Under the pieces are notes generated by a model. That model saw nothing but the letters and a program-made list of their open reading frames with translations, did no database searches and was not told where the DNA came from. This document shows positions 53,880 to 62,496 of a DNA stretch of 64,000 nucleotides, piece by piece; the stretch's first letter is position 1; every line of letters starts with the position of its first letter. The DNA is taken from positions 1 to 64,000 of the forward strand of contig JBBQWQ010000044.1 of the NCBI GenBank assembly GCA_038210445.1, read 5' to 3'. The DNA comes from JABFRG01 sp038210445. GTDB taxonomy: Bacteria > Myxococcota_A > Polyangia > Polyangiales > Polyangiaceae. The translations under genes and the position numbers were made by a program.

Positions 53880-54950
53880 ATGCTGAAGGCCATGAGCGAC
53901 AACAAGCGGGAGATCGACGAGGCGCGGCAGGAGATCCAAAAGGTCGACGCACAGCTCTTTGCGCTCCTCGAGCGACGAGCGCAGGCCTCGGCCCGGCTCG
54001 GTGAGCTTCGTCCGGCCGCCGCGGTCTTGCCCGCGAGCGCCGAGGCGTTCGGCCGCGACAAGACCACACCGCTGCTCGACCCGCGGGCGGTGCGCGACGT
54101 GTACCGCTCGATCATCGCGGCCTGCGCGCCGCTGGAGTCGCCGAGCCAGGTGGCGTTCTGCGGCGTCGACGGAACCGGTACGCACGCCGCGGCGCGCTCC
54201 AAGTTCGGCGCCGGTACCACGTTGCATCCGTTCGACACCACCGAGCGCGCCCTCGAAGAGGTGGCGCGGAGCCGGGTGTCGTTCGCGGTGGTGCCCTACG
54301 AGACCCGCCCCTACGGTCCGGTCGACGCCACCATTCGCGCGCTGGTGGCCCACGATCTGCGCATCGTGTCGTGCTTCGAGGTGGCCGAAAACGTGCATCT
54401 TGCAAGCAAAACCGGCAACCCCCAGGACATCCAGCAGATTTACGCGACGCCCCTGGAGCACGCGGCCACCGCGCAGTTCATCGCCACCGAGTTTCCCAAG
54501 GCCCGCGTGGTCGACGTGCGCTTTCCGCAGCTCGCGGTGGAGCTCGCGGCCGAGGACCACGGCGCGGCGGCGCTGGCCTACCACGCCTTCGCCGAGGATC
54601 ACGGCCTGGTCACGGTGCGCGCCAACGTGCGCGACGCCGGCGACGAGCGCATTCGCTACGCAGTGGTTGGGCCGCGGCCCACCAGCCGCACCGGTGACGA
54701 TCTTACCGCCATCGTGTTCAGCGTCCACGACGCGCCGGGCGCGCTCCACGAGGTATTGCGCCGCTTCGCCGAGCGCGAGATCAGCCTCACCAAGATCGAG
54801 TCTCGACCCAACGCCGGCGACGCCTGGGTGTACCTGTTCTTCCTCGAGATCGTGGGCCACGTGACCGACCGCCACGTGGTGACCGCTCTCGAAGACGTGA
54901 AGCGCACCACGAAGTTCTTCAAGGTCCTCGGCAGCTACGCCCGGGAGTAA
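53880..54950 (+). CDS. P-protein-like fusion (chorismate mutase/prephenate dehydratase/ACT) with degenerate active sites
   Basis: Numbered from the second ATG (53892), a 352-residue protein laid out like PheA. Residues 5-40 resemble AroQ helix 1 (Arg12, Arg28/29 kept), but the usual Lys of GELK is Arg40 and the next helices are shortened. The dehydratase-like domain (86-260) begins VAFCGVDGTGTHAAARSKFG. The catalytic TRF motif is replaced by IRY at 254-256, and PIENSxxG is replaced by PYETRPYGPV (135-144). The ACT domain is well preserved (APGALHEVLRRF, ESRP at 303-306, WVYLFFLEIVGH), so phenylalanine binding is likely. It could be an allosteric pseudo-enzyme or have shifted chemistry. Either ATG may be used. 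Confidence 0.85.
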   Translation: MLKAMSDNKREIDEARQEIQKVDAQLFALLERRAQASARLGELRPAAAVLPASAEAFGRDKTTPLLDPRAVRDVYRSIIAACAPLESPSQVAFCGVDGTGTHAAARSKFGAGTTLHPFDTTERALEEVARSRVSFAVVPYETRPYGPVDATIRALVAHDLRIVSCFEVAENVHLASKTGNPQDIQQIYATPLEHAATAQFIATEFPKARVVDVRFPQLAVELAAEDHGAAALAYHAFAEDHGLVTVRANVRDAGDERIRYAVVGPRPTSRTGDDLTAIVFSVHDAPGALHEVLRRFAEREISLTKIESRPNAGDAWVYLFFLEIVGHVTDRHVVTALEDVKRTTKFFKVLGSYARE

Positions 54951-54959
54951 GGGCTCGCG

Positions 54960-55826
54960 CTACTGCGTGAACGGCCGGAAGCGCTCGGCGTAGCTGCTCT
55001 GCGGGTGGCGCGCCACGAAGGCCGCGGCCCGCGTTTTTGCGCGGGGATCACCCAGCGCCGCCAGCGCGCGCACCCGGAGGAGCTCCCGCTCTTCGCCGAG
55101 GAGGCCACCCCGATGCTCTCGCTCGAAGGTGTCGAGGACGCGCAGGGATTCAGCCGGAGCGCCCCGCTGGATGTCTTCGCGGGCGCGGATGATGACGGCT
55201 GTTTCTTCGGGCAGCGTGCTCGGCCGCGGACGCGCCGCGCTCATGCCGCCGTGAAAGGGATCCGCGATGGCGCCCGTCGGCGCGGTGGCGGCCAGCGAAG
55301 GCACCTCCGCAGCGAAGACCGCCGATGTGGCTGCCGCGGCGGATGAGACGGATGAGACGGATGAGACGGCCGTCTCCGTCCGCGCGGGTGACGGTGAGGA
55401 TGCCGCTGCGCGCTCCGGCGGCGTAAGCGTCGTCGACGGCACGCGCTCCGGATCGCCACGTCCCGCGGCGGCACCGGTGAGGGCGATGGCGCCGGCGGTG
55501 GCGCCGACCGCTGCCACCACCACCAGCGCCCACTTCGCCAGCGTAGCCCCGCCGAGGTTCGCCACCCAGCTGGGGCTGCCGCCGGTGGCCGCCGCTCCGC
55601 CCATCGCCGCGGTACCCGCAGTGGCGCTCCCGGTCGTTCCCGCGGCCGGGCTTCCGCTGGCAGCGCCGTTGGCCGCCCCCGGCGCTCCGGGGATCACCTG
55701 CGCGGCGACGCCGCTCCACACCGCGTCGAACGCCCCCGGCGGCGGCTCGAACCTTCGTTCGCCGGCGGACAGCAGCGCGCGGTGCAGGCCGCTCGCACGC
55801 GGGTCGAGTCGCTTCGGGTCAGCCAT
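54960..55826 (-). CDS. predicted anti-sigma factor / membrane regulator
   Basis: A 288-residue protein whose start overlaps the ECF sigma stop by 8 bases (ATGGCTGA). The N-terminal 45 residues may bind sigma. A Gly/Ala/Thr-rich linker (45-85) leads to one membrane segment at about 98-118. The periplasmic part is a Ser/Ala/Pro-rich stretch with a SSV repeat, then a helical TPR-like end (ESLRVLDTFEREHRGGLLGE, ERELLRVRALAALGDPRAK). No zinc-anti-sigma motif. Called from topology and position, parallel to 16207-16800. Confidence 0.7.
   Translation of the reverse strand: MADPKRLDPRASGLHRALLSAGERRFEPPPGAFDAVWSGVAAQVIPGAPGAANGAASGSPAAGTTGSATAGTAAMGGAAATGGSPSWVANLGGATLAKWALVVVAAVGATAGAIALTGAAAGRGDPERVPSTTLTPPERAAASSPSPARTETAVSSVSSVSSAAAATSAVFAAEVPSLAATAPTGAIADPFHGGMSAARPRPSTLPEETAVIIRAREDIQRGAPAESLRVLDTFEREHRGGLLGEERELLRVRALAALGDPRAKTRAAAFVARHPQSSYAERFRPFTQ
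55341..55367 (-). repeat. three 9-bp tandem repeats
   Basis: GGATGAGAC is repeated three times in tandem (55341-55367, plus strand). On the coding strand it encodes the SSV repeats of the anti-sigma-like protein, in frame. A possible slippage site in the periplasmic linker. Confidence 0.9.
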
Positions 55827-56394
55827 AGCGCTCCTCCCGGGCTCGTAGGCGGTCGACGCAGCGTTGAAATGCCTCGCGTGCGAGGCGCATGCGGGAACGC
55901 ACCGTGCCCACCGGCACCTGGAGAATTTCGGCGATGGTCTCGCCGTCGAGCCCCTCGAGCTCGAACATCACGAAGACCACGCGGAGCGACGGCGTCATCT
56001 GCTCGAGGATGCCGTCGAGCAGGGCGCGAGCTTCGGAGGCGCTCACGTTGTCCTCGGCGTTCGCTTCGTCGGTGGCCAGCCCCTCGAGCTGCACCGACTC
56101 GGCGACCGTCTCTCGCCGGTTCTGGGCCGCGCGCCTTCGGTCGCGGGCGACCCGCACGCAGATGCCGAAGAGCCAGGTTGTGAGCGCCGACCGACCCTCG
56201 AAGGTGGCCAGGCGTCGATGCACTACCACGAAGACCTCCTGGGTCGCGTCGGCCGCGTCGGACTCGGCGACGCCCAGCCGGCGCAGGGACATCCACACGT
56301 AGCGAAAGTGCGCCTCGTACACCTCGCGCACGTCGAGCTGCACCGGCGGGGCCGGCAAGGCGACGGGCTGGGCAACTGCGAGGGTGAGGGACAA
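55819..56394 (-). CDS. ECF-type RNA polymerase sigma factor
   Basis: A 191-residue sigma-70-family factor. Region 2 is clear (VREVYEAHFRYVWMSLRRLG, then DATQEVFVVVHRRLATFEG and LTTWLFGICVRVARDRRR), as is region 4 (LRVVFVMFELEGLDGETIAE and VPVGTVRSRMRLAREAFQR). This is a typical RpoE-like layout. It is followed, with an 8-base overlap, by a membrane protein expected to be its anti-sigma factor. An outer-membrane barrel gene lies 60 bases upstream on the same strand, a likely target or signal source. No promoter was identified. Confidence 0.93.
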   Translation of the reverse strand: MSLTLAVAQPVALPAPPVQLDVREVYEAHFRYVWMSLRRLGVAESDAADATQEVFVVVHRRLATFEGRSALTTWLFGICVRVARDRRRAAQNRRETVAESVQLEGLATDEANAEDNVSASEARALLDGILEQMTPSLRVVFVMFELEGLDGETIAEILQVPVGTVRSRMRLAREAFQRCVDRLRAREERYG

Positions 56395-56454
56395 TCGATG
56401 GGGCCGCTTCTCTTCGGTGGATGGTACGTGAGTGGCGGCAGCCCGCCCGCGCGA

Positions 56455-57393
56455 TCACGGAAAATGCACCTTGCCGCCGACGAACACCGTGCCCCCCACT
56501 GGCGGCGCCTCGAAGTCCGGCCCCGCACCAGAAATAGTGAACGATTCCCGAACAATGGGAACGTCGAGCTCGGCCCGCACCAGCCACGAGATGGGGCCCA
56601 GCGCGGCGTCGTCGAATTCCAGTGCCGGCCCGGCACTGAGGCGCGGAAGGGTGGCCGAGCCGTTGCTCGGAAAGCCGCTGGCGGTGGCGGTGATGGCGTG
56701 GACCGCGAAGAAGGCGCACCCGGAGAGGCGCACGGTCGCGCCGTAGAGGGGATAGCAGGCCTCGAGCCATCCACCGAAGACGGTGCGTGCAACGGTCCCG
56801 ACACCGACCACGCGGTCGGCCACGAAGGCGTAGCGGGCGCCGGCGCCCAATCGCAGCCGGGAAAACGGCGCCACGCGACCGAACACCGCGACCACCGGGG
56901 CTGCCGCGCTGCCCACGCCGTATGCGAGCCCCAGCATCGCCCCCACGCTTCCCTCGAGCGGCGCGGCGGACGGCGGCGCGGGCGCGGGCGGGACTTCGGC
57001 GTCCTCGCGCGGCGAATCCGGCGCCGCATCGGACGCCTCGGCCGGCGCCGCGACGCCTCCCTCCGGCGCCTCGGCGTCCGGCGCGGGGCCATCGGCCAGC
57101 ACCAGCAGCGTCGCCACCACCGCGTCGCCCAGGGCGGCGCACGAGGGATCACGCATCGTCTTCTGATCGTCGCCCTCGATGCGCACCTCGAAGCCGCGGC
57201 CCGCGCGGGCGAAGCGAATGGTGTAGGCGCCCCGGAGAGTGGCCGCTTGAAGGCGCTCCGTCAGGGCTGCCTCGGTGGGGCAAGCGTCGCGCGCGTCGTC
57301 GGTCGCCTCCACGCGCACGGTCACCCGCGCATGGGCCAGCACCGGAAGCGCGAGCACGAACGCCGAAAGCAACCACGGTGCACGCCCTCGCAT
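56455..57393 (-). CDS. predicted outer-membrane barrel protein with N-terminal exported domain
   Basis: A 312-residue protein. The ATG at 57393 gives a signal peptide (MRGRAPWLLSAFVLALPVLAHA). Residues 22-100 form a small domain (DACPTEAALTERLQAATLRG, then FARAGRGFEVRIEGDDQK) seen at the front of several myxobacterial barrel proteins. A Pro/Ala/Asp/Glu-rich linker follows. The C-terminal half alternates strands with Gly and aromatic residues (LRLGAGARYAFVADRVVGVG, then LVRAELDVPIVRE) and ends in GGKVHFP. Function unknown. It lies just upstream of the second ECF sigma gene. Confidence 0.75.
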   Translation of the reverse strand: MRGRAPWLLSAFVLALPVLAHARVTVRVEATDDARDACPTEAALTERLQAATLRGAYTIRFARAGRGFEVRIEGDDQKTMRDPSCAALGDAVVATLLVLADGPAPDAEAPEGGVAAPAEASDAAPDSPREDAEVPPAPAPPSAAPLEGSVGAMLGLAYGVGSAAAPVVAVFGRVAPFSRLRLGAGARYAFVADRVVGVGTVARTVFGGWLEACYPLYGATVRLSGCAFFAVHAITATASGFPSNGSATLPRLSAGPALEFDDAALGPISWLVRAELDVPIVRESFTISGAGPDFEAPPVGGTVFVGGKVHFP

Positions 57394-57517
57394 CCTCTCC
57401 CGATCGCTACCCGGTTGGCGCCCGAAACTCAACGCCGACGCCGGGCGAGGCGCCCACCTTTTTCACACGCCGCGGATGCGGTCAAACGTGTACTCTTCCC
57501 CGCGGAGCGGAAACCCG

Positions 57518-58471
57518 ATGACGCGAAATTGGCTTTGCATTCTTTTCCTTGGAATCTTCGGATTGGCGGTCGCTTGCGGCGGCAAGAAGGGCGACACCAA
57601 CAGCCCGAGCGACGTCCCCAAGACCTTTGACACCGATCCCCTGGCGCTTCTGCCTTCCGGGGCCATCGGCGTCGCGCGCCTCGACACCAAAGCCATGTAC
57701 GCCGCAGGCGGCTCTGGCGCCGAGCTCGGCAAGCTCACCGAGCGCTTCATTCCCATTGGCGAGGAGACCGGATTCTCGGCGCCGCGCGATCTCGAGACGG
57801 TGTACGCCGGCTCCTACTCGCTGCAGGGCCTCGACGTCATTGCGGTGATGGTAGGCAAGTTCGACGCCGACAAGATCCAAAAGGCTGCCGAGGCCAAGAC
57901 CAAGCTCAAGGGCGGCGGCGTGCTCGTGGCTTCGCCCTACGCGGGCCGCACCATCTACACTGTTTCCAATTTCGGGTTCACGGTGCTCACGGGTCGCACC
58001 GTGCTCGCCGGCACCGAGACCGCCGTGCGCCGCGCCCTCGACCGCTGCCGCGACGGCGTGCCCGCGCGCTCGCTCTCCGAGGTCATGGTGAAGACGCTGG
58101 AGACCGAGGGCGCCCACCTCGCGCTGGCGGCCGATCTCTCCGCGCACCCGCTGCCCAACGTGTCCATCGGACCGCTGCAGCTGCCGGGCACCCAGGGCCT
58201 CAAGGTCGTGCGCGTTGTCGGCGACTTCAAGGCGCCCGGCCTGAACATCGCGGGCACCCTCACCTACGACACCGAGGCCAACGCCCAGACCGGCGTCGAG
58301 GGCTTGCGCAAGGCCGCCAAGTTCGTCAGTGGCCTCTCTGCGGTGGCGCCGGTGCCCCGGCTCGACAACTTCGAGGCCAAGGCCGACAAGGTCGACGTGC
58401 AGGCGAAGTTTTCGGTGGACGACAAGGCGCTCAAGGACCTCTTGGTGGCGCTCCCTGGCCTGCTGAATTGA
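57518..58471 (+). CDS. lipoprotein, function unknown
   Basis: A 317-residue predicted lipoprotein. The ATG at 57518 gives MTRNWLCILFLGIFGLAVAC with lipidation at the Cys. The mature protein has repeated beta-alpha segments (GAIGVARLDTKAMYAAGG, GLDVIAVMVGKFDADKIQKA, GRTIYTVSNFGFTVLTGRT, VRRALDRCRDGVPARS) resembling the DUF3352-like fold of bacterial surface lipoproteins that assess protein load. I treat that as tentative. Its stop overlaps the TTG start of aroA (TTGA), so the two are co-translated. Confidence 0.8.
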   Translation: MTRNWLCILFLGIFGLAVACGGKKGDTNSPSDVPKTFDTDPLALLPSGAIGVARLDTKAMYAAGGSGAELGKLTERFIPIGEETGFSAPRDLETVYAGSYSLQGLDVIAVMVGKFDADKIQKAAEAKTKLKGGGVLVASPYAGRTIYTVSNFGFTVLTGRTVLAGTETAVRRALDRCRDGVPARSLSEVMVKTLETEGAHLALAADLSAHPLPNVSIGPLQLPGTQGLKVVRVVGDFKAPGLNIAGTLTYDTEANAQTGVEGLRKAAKFVSGLSAVAPVPRLDNFEAKADKVDVQAKFSVDDKALKDLLVALPGLLN

Positions 58472-59814
58472 CGTCGCTCGTCGTTCACCCGGCCGAAGGC
58501 CCGCTCGTGGGAAGCGTGCCGGTGCCTGCCGACAAGAGCATCGCCCATCGCGCACTGCTCTTCGGCGGTATCGCCAACGGCATCACGCACGTGAAGGGCT
58601 ACGCAGCGGGCGCCGACAACGACGCCACGCTCGCGGCCATGCAGCAGCTCGGCGCGGAGATCGAGCGGGTGGGGGAGCGCGAGCTGCGCATCAAGGGCAC
58701 CGGGCTGTTCGGGCTGCGCGCGCCGGCTGCGCCCATCGATTGCGGAAACTCCGGCACCACCATGCACCTGCTCTCGGGCCTATTGGCTGCGCAGCCGTTC
58801 GCCTCGACGCTGGTGGGCGACGTCTCTCTGTCGCGCCGTCCGATGATGCGCATCGCAGCGCCGCTGCGCCTTCGCGGGGCGCGCATCGAAGGCGCGCCGC
58901 ACCCGAAAAAGCCGCACGAGATCACCGCCCCGCTTCACATCGGTCCCCTCGCCGAGGACGCCTATCTCACGGCGCTGGCGTTCGAGAGCCCCATCGCGAG
59001 CGCGCAGGTCAAGAGCGCCATCTTGCTCTCCGGTCTCTTCGCCCACGGCGTGACGCATTTTCGCGAGCCGTCGGTGTCGCGCGATCACACCGAGCGCATG
59101 CTCTCGGCGCTCGGCGCGCCGATTCGCGCCATGGGCTCCTTCGTGCAGCTCGACCCGGCCGGATGGAATGGGCAGCTTCCGGGCTTCGAGCTGGAGGTGC
59201 CGGGCGATCTCTCGGCGGCTGCGTTTCTCGTCACCGCTGGCGTCACCGTCGCCGGTTCCCGGGTGGTGGTGCGGCACGTGGGGCTCAACCCCACCCGCAC
59301 CGGACTCCTCGAGGTGCTGCGCGACATGGGCGCCCGCGTGGAGGCCGAGCCGCTCGGCGAGGTGTCGGGCGAGCCCATCGGCAACCTGGTGAGCGCCTTC
59401 GGCGATCTGGTGGGGGTCACGGTGGGCGGCGAACGCGTGCTCCGCAGCATCGACGAGGTGCCCATCCTCTGCGTGCTGGCGGCCCGCGCCGCGGGCACCA
59501 CCACCATTCGCGACGCCCAGGAGCTCCGCACCAAGGAGAGCGATCGCCTGGCCATGATGGCCAAGGTCTTGCGCGCCTTCGGCGTCACCTGCGAGGAGCT
59601 CGACGACGGCCTGGTGGTGCAAGGTCGCCTCGGCAAGCTCACCGCTGCCCACGTGGAAAGCGACGGCGACCACCGCATCGCCATGTCGGCGGCCATTCTC
59701 GGCCTCCACGCCGACGGTCCTTCGCGCATCGACCACGCCGACTGCATCGCCACCAGCTTTCCGCGGTTCGTGGGCACCTTGCGCGCGCTCGGGGCCCGCA
59801 TCGACGTAGCGTAG
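58468..59814 (+). CDS. aroA: 3-phosphoshikimate 1-carboxyvinyltransferase (EPSP synthase)
   Basis: A 448-residue shikimate-pathway enzyme joining shikimate-3-phosphate and PEP. Visible are PADKSIAHRALLFG near residue 20, GNSGTTMHLLSGLLAAQPF near 92, SRRPMMRIAAPLRLRGA, and ELRTKESDRLAMM near 353. The final DHRIAMSAAILGLHADGP is the conserved substrate segment. TTG at 58468 overlaps the upstream stop and is the only start giving the standard N-terminus. It precedes cmk, as in many bacteria. Glyphosate-class residues were not assessed. Confidence 0.96.
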   Translation: MTSLVVHPAEGPLVGSVPVPADKSIAHRALLFGGIANGITHVKGYAAGADNDATLAAMQQLGAEIERVGERELRIKGTGLFGLRAPAAPIDCGNSGTTMHLLSGLLAAQPFASTLVGDVSLSRRPMMRIAAPLRLRGARIEGAPHPKKPHEITAPLHIGPLAEDAYLTALAFESPIASAQVKSAILLSGLFAHGVTHFREPSVSRDHTERMLSALGAPIRAMGSFVQLDPAGWNGQLPGFELEVPGDLSAAAFLVTAGVTVAGSRVVVRHVGLNPTRTGLLEVLRDMGARVEAEPLGEVSGEPIGNLVSAFGDLVGVTVGGERVLRSIDEVPILCVLAARAAGTTTIRDAQELRTKESDRLAMMAKVLRAFGVTCEELDDGLVVQGRLGKLTAAHVESDGDHRIAMSAAILGLHADGPSRIDHADCIATSFPRFVGTLRALGARIDVA

Positions 59815-59873
59815 ACGGCCTGCCGGTTGCGCAGCCAGTTGCTTGGGCCGCCACAATCCACTAGGAAGGGCTC

Positions 59874-60566
59874 GTGCGCTCGAAGCCCATCATCGCCATC
59901 GACGGACCCGCAGGAGCCGGCAAGAGCTCTGTCGCCCGAGAGCTCGCGCGGGTCTTGGGGTTTGCCCTGGTGGACACCGGCGCCATGTATCGAACGCTGG
60001 CGCTCGCCGCGCACGAAGCAGGCATCGCGTTCACCGACGGCGACGCCATCGCCGACCTCGGCGCCAAGCTGCTGGCCGATGGCTCGCTCTCCTTCACCCA
60101 CGTGGGCAGCGGCATTCGCGTGCTCTTGCGCGGCGAAGACGTGTCGAAGCGTATCCGCACCCCCGAGGTTGCGTTGGGCGCCAGCACCGTTTCCAAGTTC
60201 CCGCCGGTGCGCAACGTGCTTTTGGGGCTTCAGCGCAAGGTGGCCGAGAACGGCGGCGTGGTCCTCGAAGGCCGCGACATCGGCACCGTGGTGTGTCCCG
60301 ACGCCGAGGTGAAGTTCTTCCTCACCGCCCGCCCGGAAATTCGCGCGCAGCGACGCTTCGAGGAGCTGCAAGAGAAGGGCGAGGTCAAGACCTCCCTGGC
60401 GCAGACGCTCCAGGAGGTCATCGCCCGCGACGAGCAGGACAAAAACCGTCCGGTGGCGCCGCTGCGGCCTGCCGACGACGCGGTCATCATCGACTCTTCC
60501 GACTGGTCGCTCGACGAGACCATTGCCCGCATGCTGGACATCGCCGGCCGGGCCCACAAGGCGTAG
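59874..60566 (+). CDS. cmk: cytidylate kinase
   Basis: A 230-residue CMP/dCMP kinase. The P-loop GPAGAGKS is at 11-18. ALVDTGAMYRTLAL follows as the conserved CMP-binding segment. LEGRDIGTVVCPDAEVKFFL lies near the middle and RDEQDKNRPVAPLRPADDAV near the LID region. Length is normal. It begins with GTG or a nearby start at 59874, 60 bases after aroA, the usual aroA-cmk order, and ends 9 bases before the radical SAM gene. Confidence 0.97.
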   Translation: MRSKPIIAIDGPAGAGKSSVARELARVLGFALVDTGAMYRTLALAAHEAGIAFTDGDAIADLGAKLLADGSLSFTHVGSGIRVLLRGEDVSKRIRTPEVALGASTVSKFPPVRNVLLGLQRKVAENGGVVLEGRDIGTVVCPDAEVKFFLTARPEIRAQRRFEELQEKGEVKTSLAQTLQEVIARDEQDKNRPVAPLRPADDAVIIDSSDWSLDETIARMLDIAGRAHKA

Positions 60567-60575
60567 ACTCACCGG

Positions 60576-62441
60576 ATGCGCATCGCGCTCCTCTATCCGC
60601 CGCCGTGGAAAATCGCCGAGCCGGGCCACGCGGGCTACGGCGACGAAGGGCCGCCGCTCGACTTTCAGCCGCGGGATCTGGACGCCGACTTTTACCAGAC
60701 GCCGTACGGGCTCTTTTCGTTGGGCGCGCAGGGGCTCCGCGCCGGCCACTCGGTCAAGGTCCTGAACCTCTCGGCCTTCACCTGGCCGAAGGTCGAAGAG
60801 GTGCTGGGGCGCCTCGACGCCGAGGTCTATGGACTATCCTGCTGGACCGCGAATCGCCGGGGCGTGGCCTACGTCACCGCGCTCATCAAAAAGCTCCGGC
60901 CCCAGGCCACGGTCATCGTGGGCGGCCCGCACGCCACGCCGCTGGCGGAAGACATGCTGCGGCACCATCCCGACATCGACCTCGTTTGCTATGGCGAGAG
61001 CGACGCCACCTTCCTGGAGATCCTGCAGCGAAAAGGAGAGGGCCTGCCGCTCACCGGCATCGAGAGCACTGTGTACCGCGACGAAAGCGCGGCCATCGTG
61101 CGCGCCCCAGAACGTGCACAATACAAGAATCTCGACGATCTGGCGAGCCCTCAGGACTACTTCGACACCCACATTCTCATGACGTCGCGCGGCTGCCCCT
61201 GGGCCTGCACCTTCTGCGGCGCCGAGACCAGCTGGGGCCGCGGCTTTCGCTCCAACTCGGTGGACTACGTGGTCACCGCCATGGCCAAGGTGCTGGAGCG
61301 CTTGCCGGTGAAGATGGTGCAGATCAAGGACGACACCTTCACCACCCACAAGAAACGGGTGCTCGAGCTGTGCAAGGAGATCCGCAAGCGCAACCTCCGC
61401 TTCTTCTGGAGCTGCGACACCCGGGTCGACCTCTTGAACGACGAGCTCCTCCGCGAGATGCGCCTCGCCGGCTGCCAGCGCCTGAGCCTGGGCGTCGAGT
61501 CGGGCTCGCAGCGCATTCTCGACGCCATCGACAAGAAGATCACGGTGGCCGAAATCGAGGAGAGCACCCGCCTCGCCAAAAAATACGGCATCAAGGTGCG
61601 CCACTACATGATGCTCGGCAACCGCGGCGAGACCCGCGCCTCGTTCGAGGAGACACTGGCCTTTCTCCAGCGGGCCCGGCCGCACGAGTACGTGTTCTCG
61701 TGCCTCTCCATCTACCCCGGTACGCGCGACTTCTACGACGCCGAGGTGCCGACCGAAGGGCCCAAGACCGAAAAGCGCTGGCTCGACCGAAATGTGTACT
61801 TTACAGGGGCATTCCAGGAGCTGAAGACGCCCTTCGATGCGTCTCCGGAAGACACCGCCTTCCTCAACACGTGGTTTCAGAAGAACAGCGGCCTGCGCAC
61901 GCTCCAGCAGGATGGCGTTCCGGAGTACCAGGCCATCCTCGAAGCGCTGGGCGAGGAGTACCACGCAGCCCACATGGACCTCGGCGCGGCCCACTACCAC
62001 GCCGGCATGCTCGACCCGGCGGAGCACCACGTGAGAAAGGCGCTCGAGCTGGGGTATCCGCTGCCGGGACTGGTGTACAACCACCTGGCGTGCATCGCCA
62101 AAGCGCGGGGCGATCTCGACGCCATGATGGAGTTGTTCTCTACCGCCGCCAAGGTCGACCCGCAGCACTTCGTGCTCATCCAGAACGTGCAACGTGCACG
62201 CAAATGGTTCAAAGAAGGGGGCTACGCCCGGAAAGAGCCGCTGGAGCTCGAGGTGCGCCACGACTTCCAGCTCCTCGAGCGCACCGCCCAGCCCTCGCTT
62301 CCCGGCCCCTTGCCCGACGACTACGACGTGTGGACCGCCGCGCCCGCGCCGCATCGTTGGGAGGCGGCGCCGGCTTTCGTCAAGACGCCGGATCACGAGG
62401 GGAGCACGGCAGAGCTTCGGACCCGGCTGCGCGTGCTCTGA
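60576..62441 (+). CDS. B12-binding-type radical SAM protein with TPR C-terminus
   Basis: A 621-residue protein. An N-terminal cobalamin-binding-like Rossmann domain (ATVIVGGPHATPLAEDMLRH near 127) lacks a clear DxHxxG signature. The radical SAM domain has CxxxCxxC at Cys207, 211 and 214 (SRGCPWACTFCGAE), then KMVQIKDDTFTTHKKRVLEL and GVESGSQRILDAIDKKITVA. From about 465 there are TPR-like helices (HYHAGMLDPAEHHVRKALEL, DLDAMMELFSTAAKVDPQHF). The layout resembles BchE/HpnJ-type methylases and cyclases, but the TPR end is unusual. The substrate is unknown. It is co-oriented and 9 bases after cmk. Confidence 0.88.
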   Translation: MRIALLYPPPWKIAEPGHAGYGDEGPPLDFQPRDLDADFYQTPYGLFSLGAQGLRAGHSVKVLNLSAFTWPKVEEVLGRLDAEVYGLSCWTANRRGVAYVTALIKKLRPQATVIVGGPHATPLAEDMLRHHPDIDLVCYGESDATFLEILQRKGEGLPLTGIESTVYRDESAAIVRAPERAQYKNLDDLASPQDYFDTHILMTSRGCPWACTFCGAETSWGRGFRSNSVDYVVTAMAKVLERLPVKMVQIKDDTFTTHKKRVLELCKEIRKRNLRFFWSCDTRVDLLNDELLREMRLAGCQRLSLGVESGSQRILDAIDKKITVAEIEESTRLAKKYGIKVRHYMMLGNRGETRASFEETLAFLQRARPHEYVFSCLSIYPGTRDFYDAEVPTEGPKTEKRWLDRNVYFTGAFQELKTPFDASPEDTAFLNTWFQKNSGLRTLQQDGVPEYQAILEALGEEYHAAHMDLGAAHYHAGMLDPAEHHVRKALELGYPLPGLVYNHLACIAKARGDLDAMMELFSTAAKVDPQHFVLIQNVQRARKWFKEGGYARKEPLELEVRHDFQLLERTAQPSLPGPLPDDYDVWTAAPAPHRWEAAPAFVKTPDHEGSTAELRTRLRVL

Positions 62442-62496
62442 TCCGCACCTGCGCGTGGGCGCTCCGGGAGCGCCATGCTATCGTCACCGGATCTTC

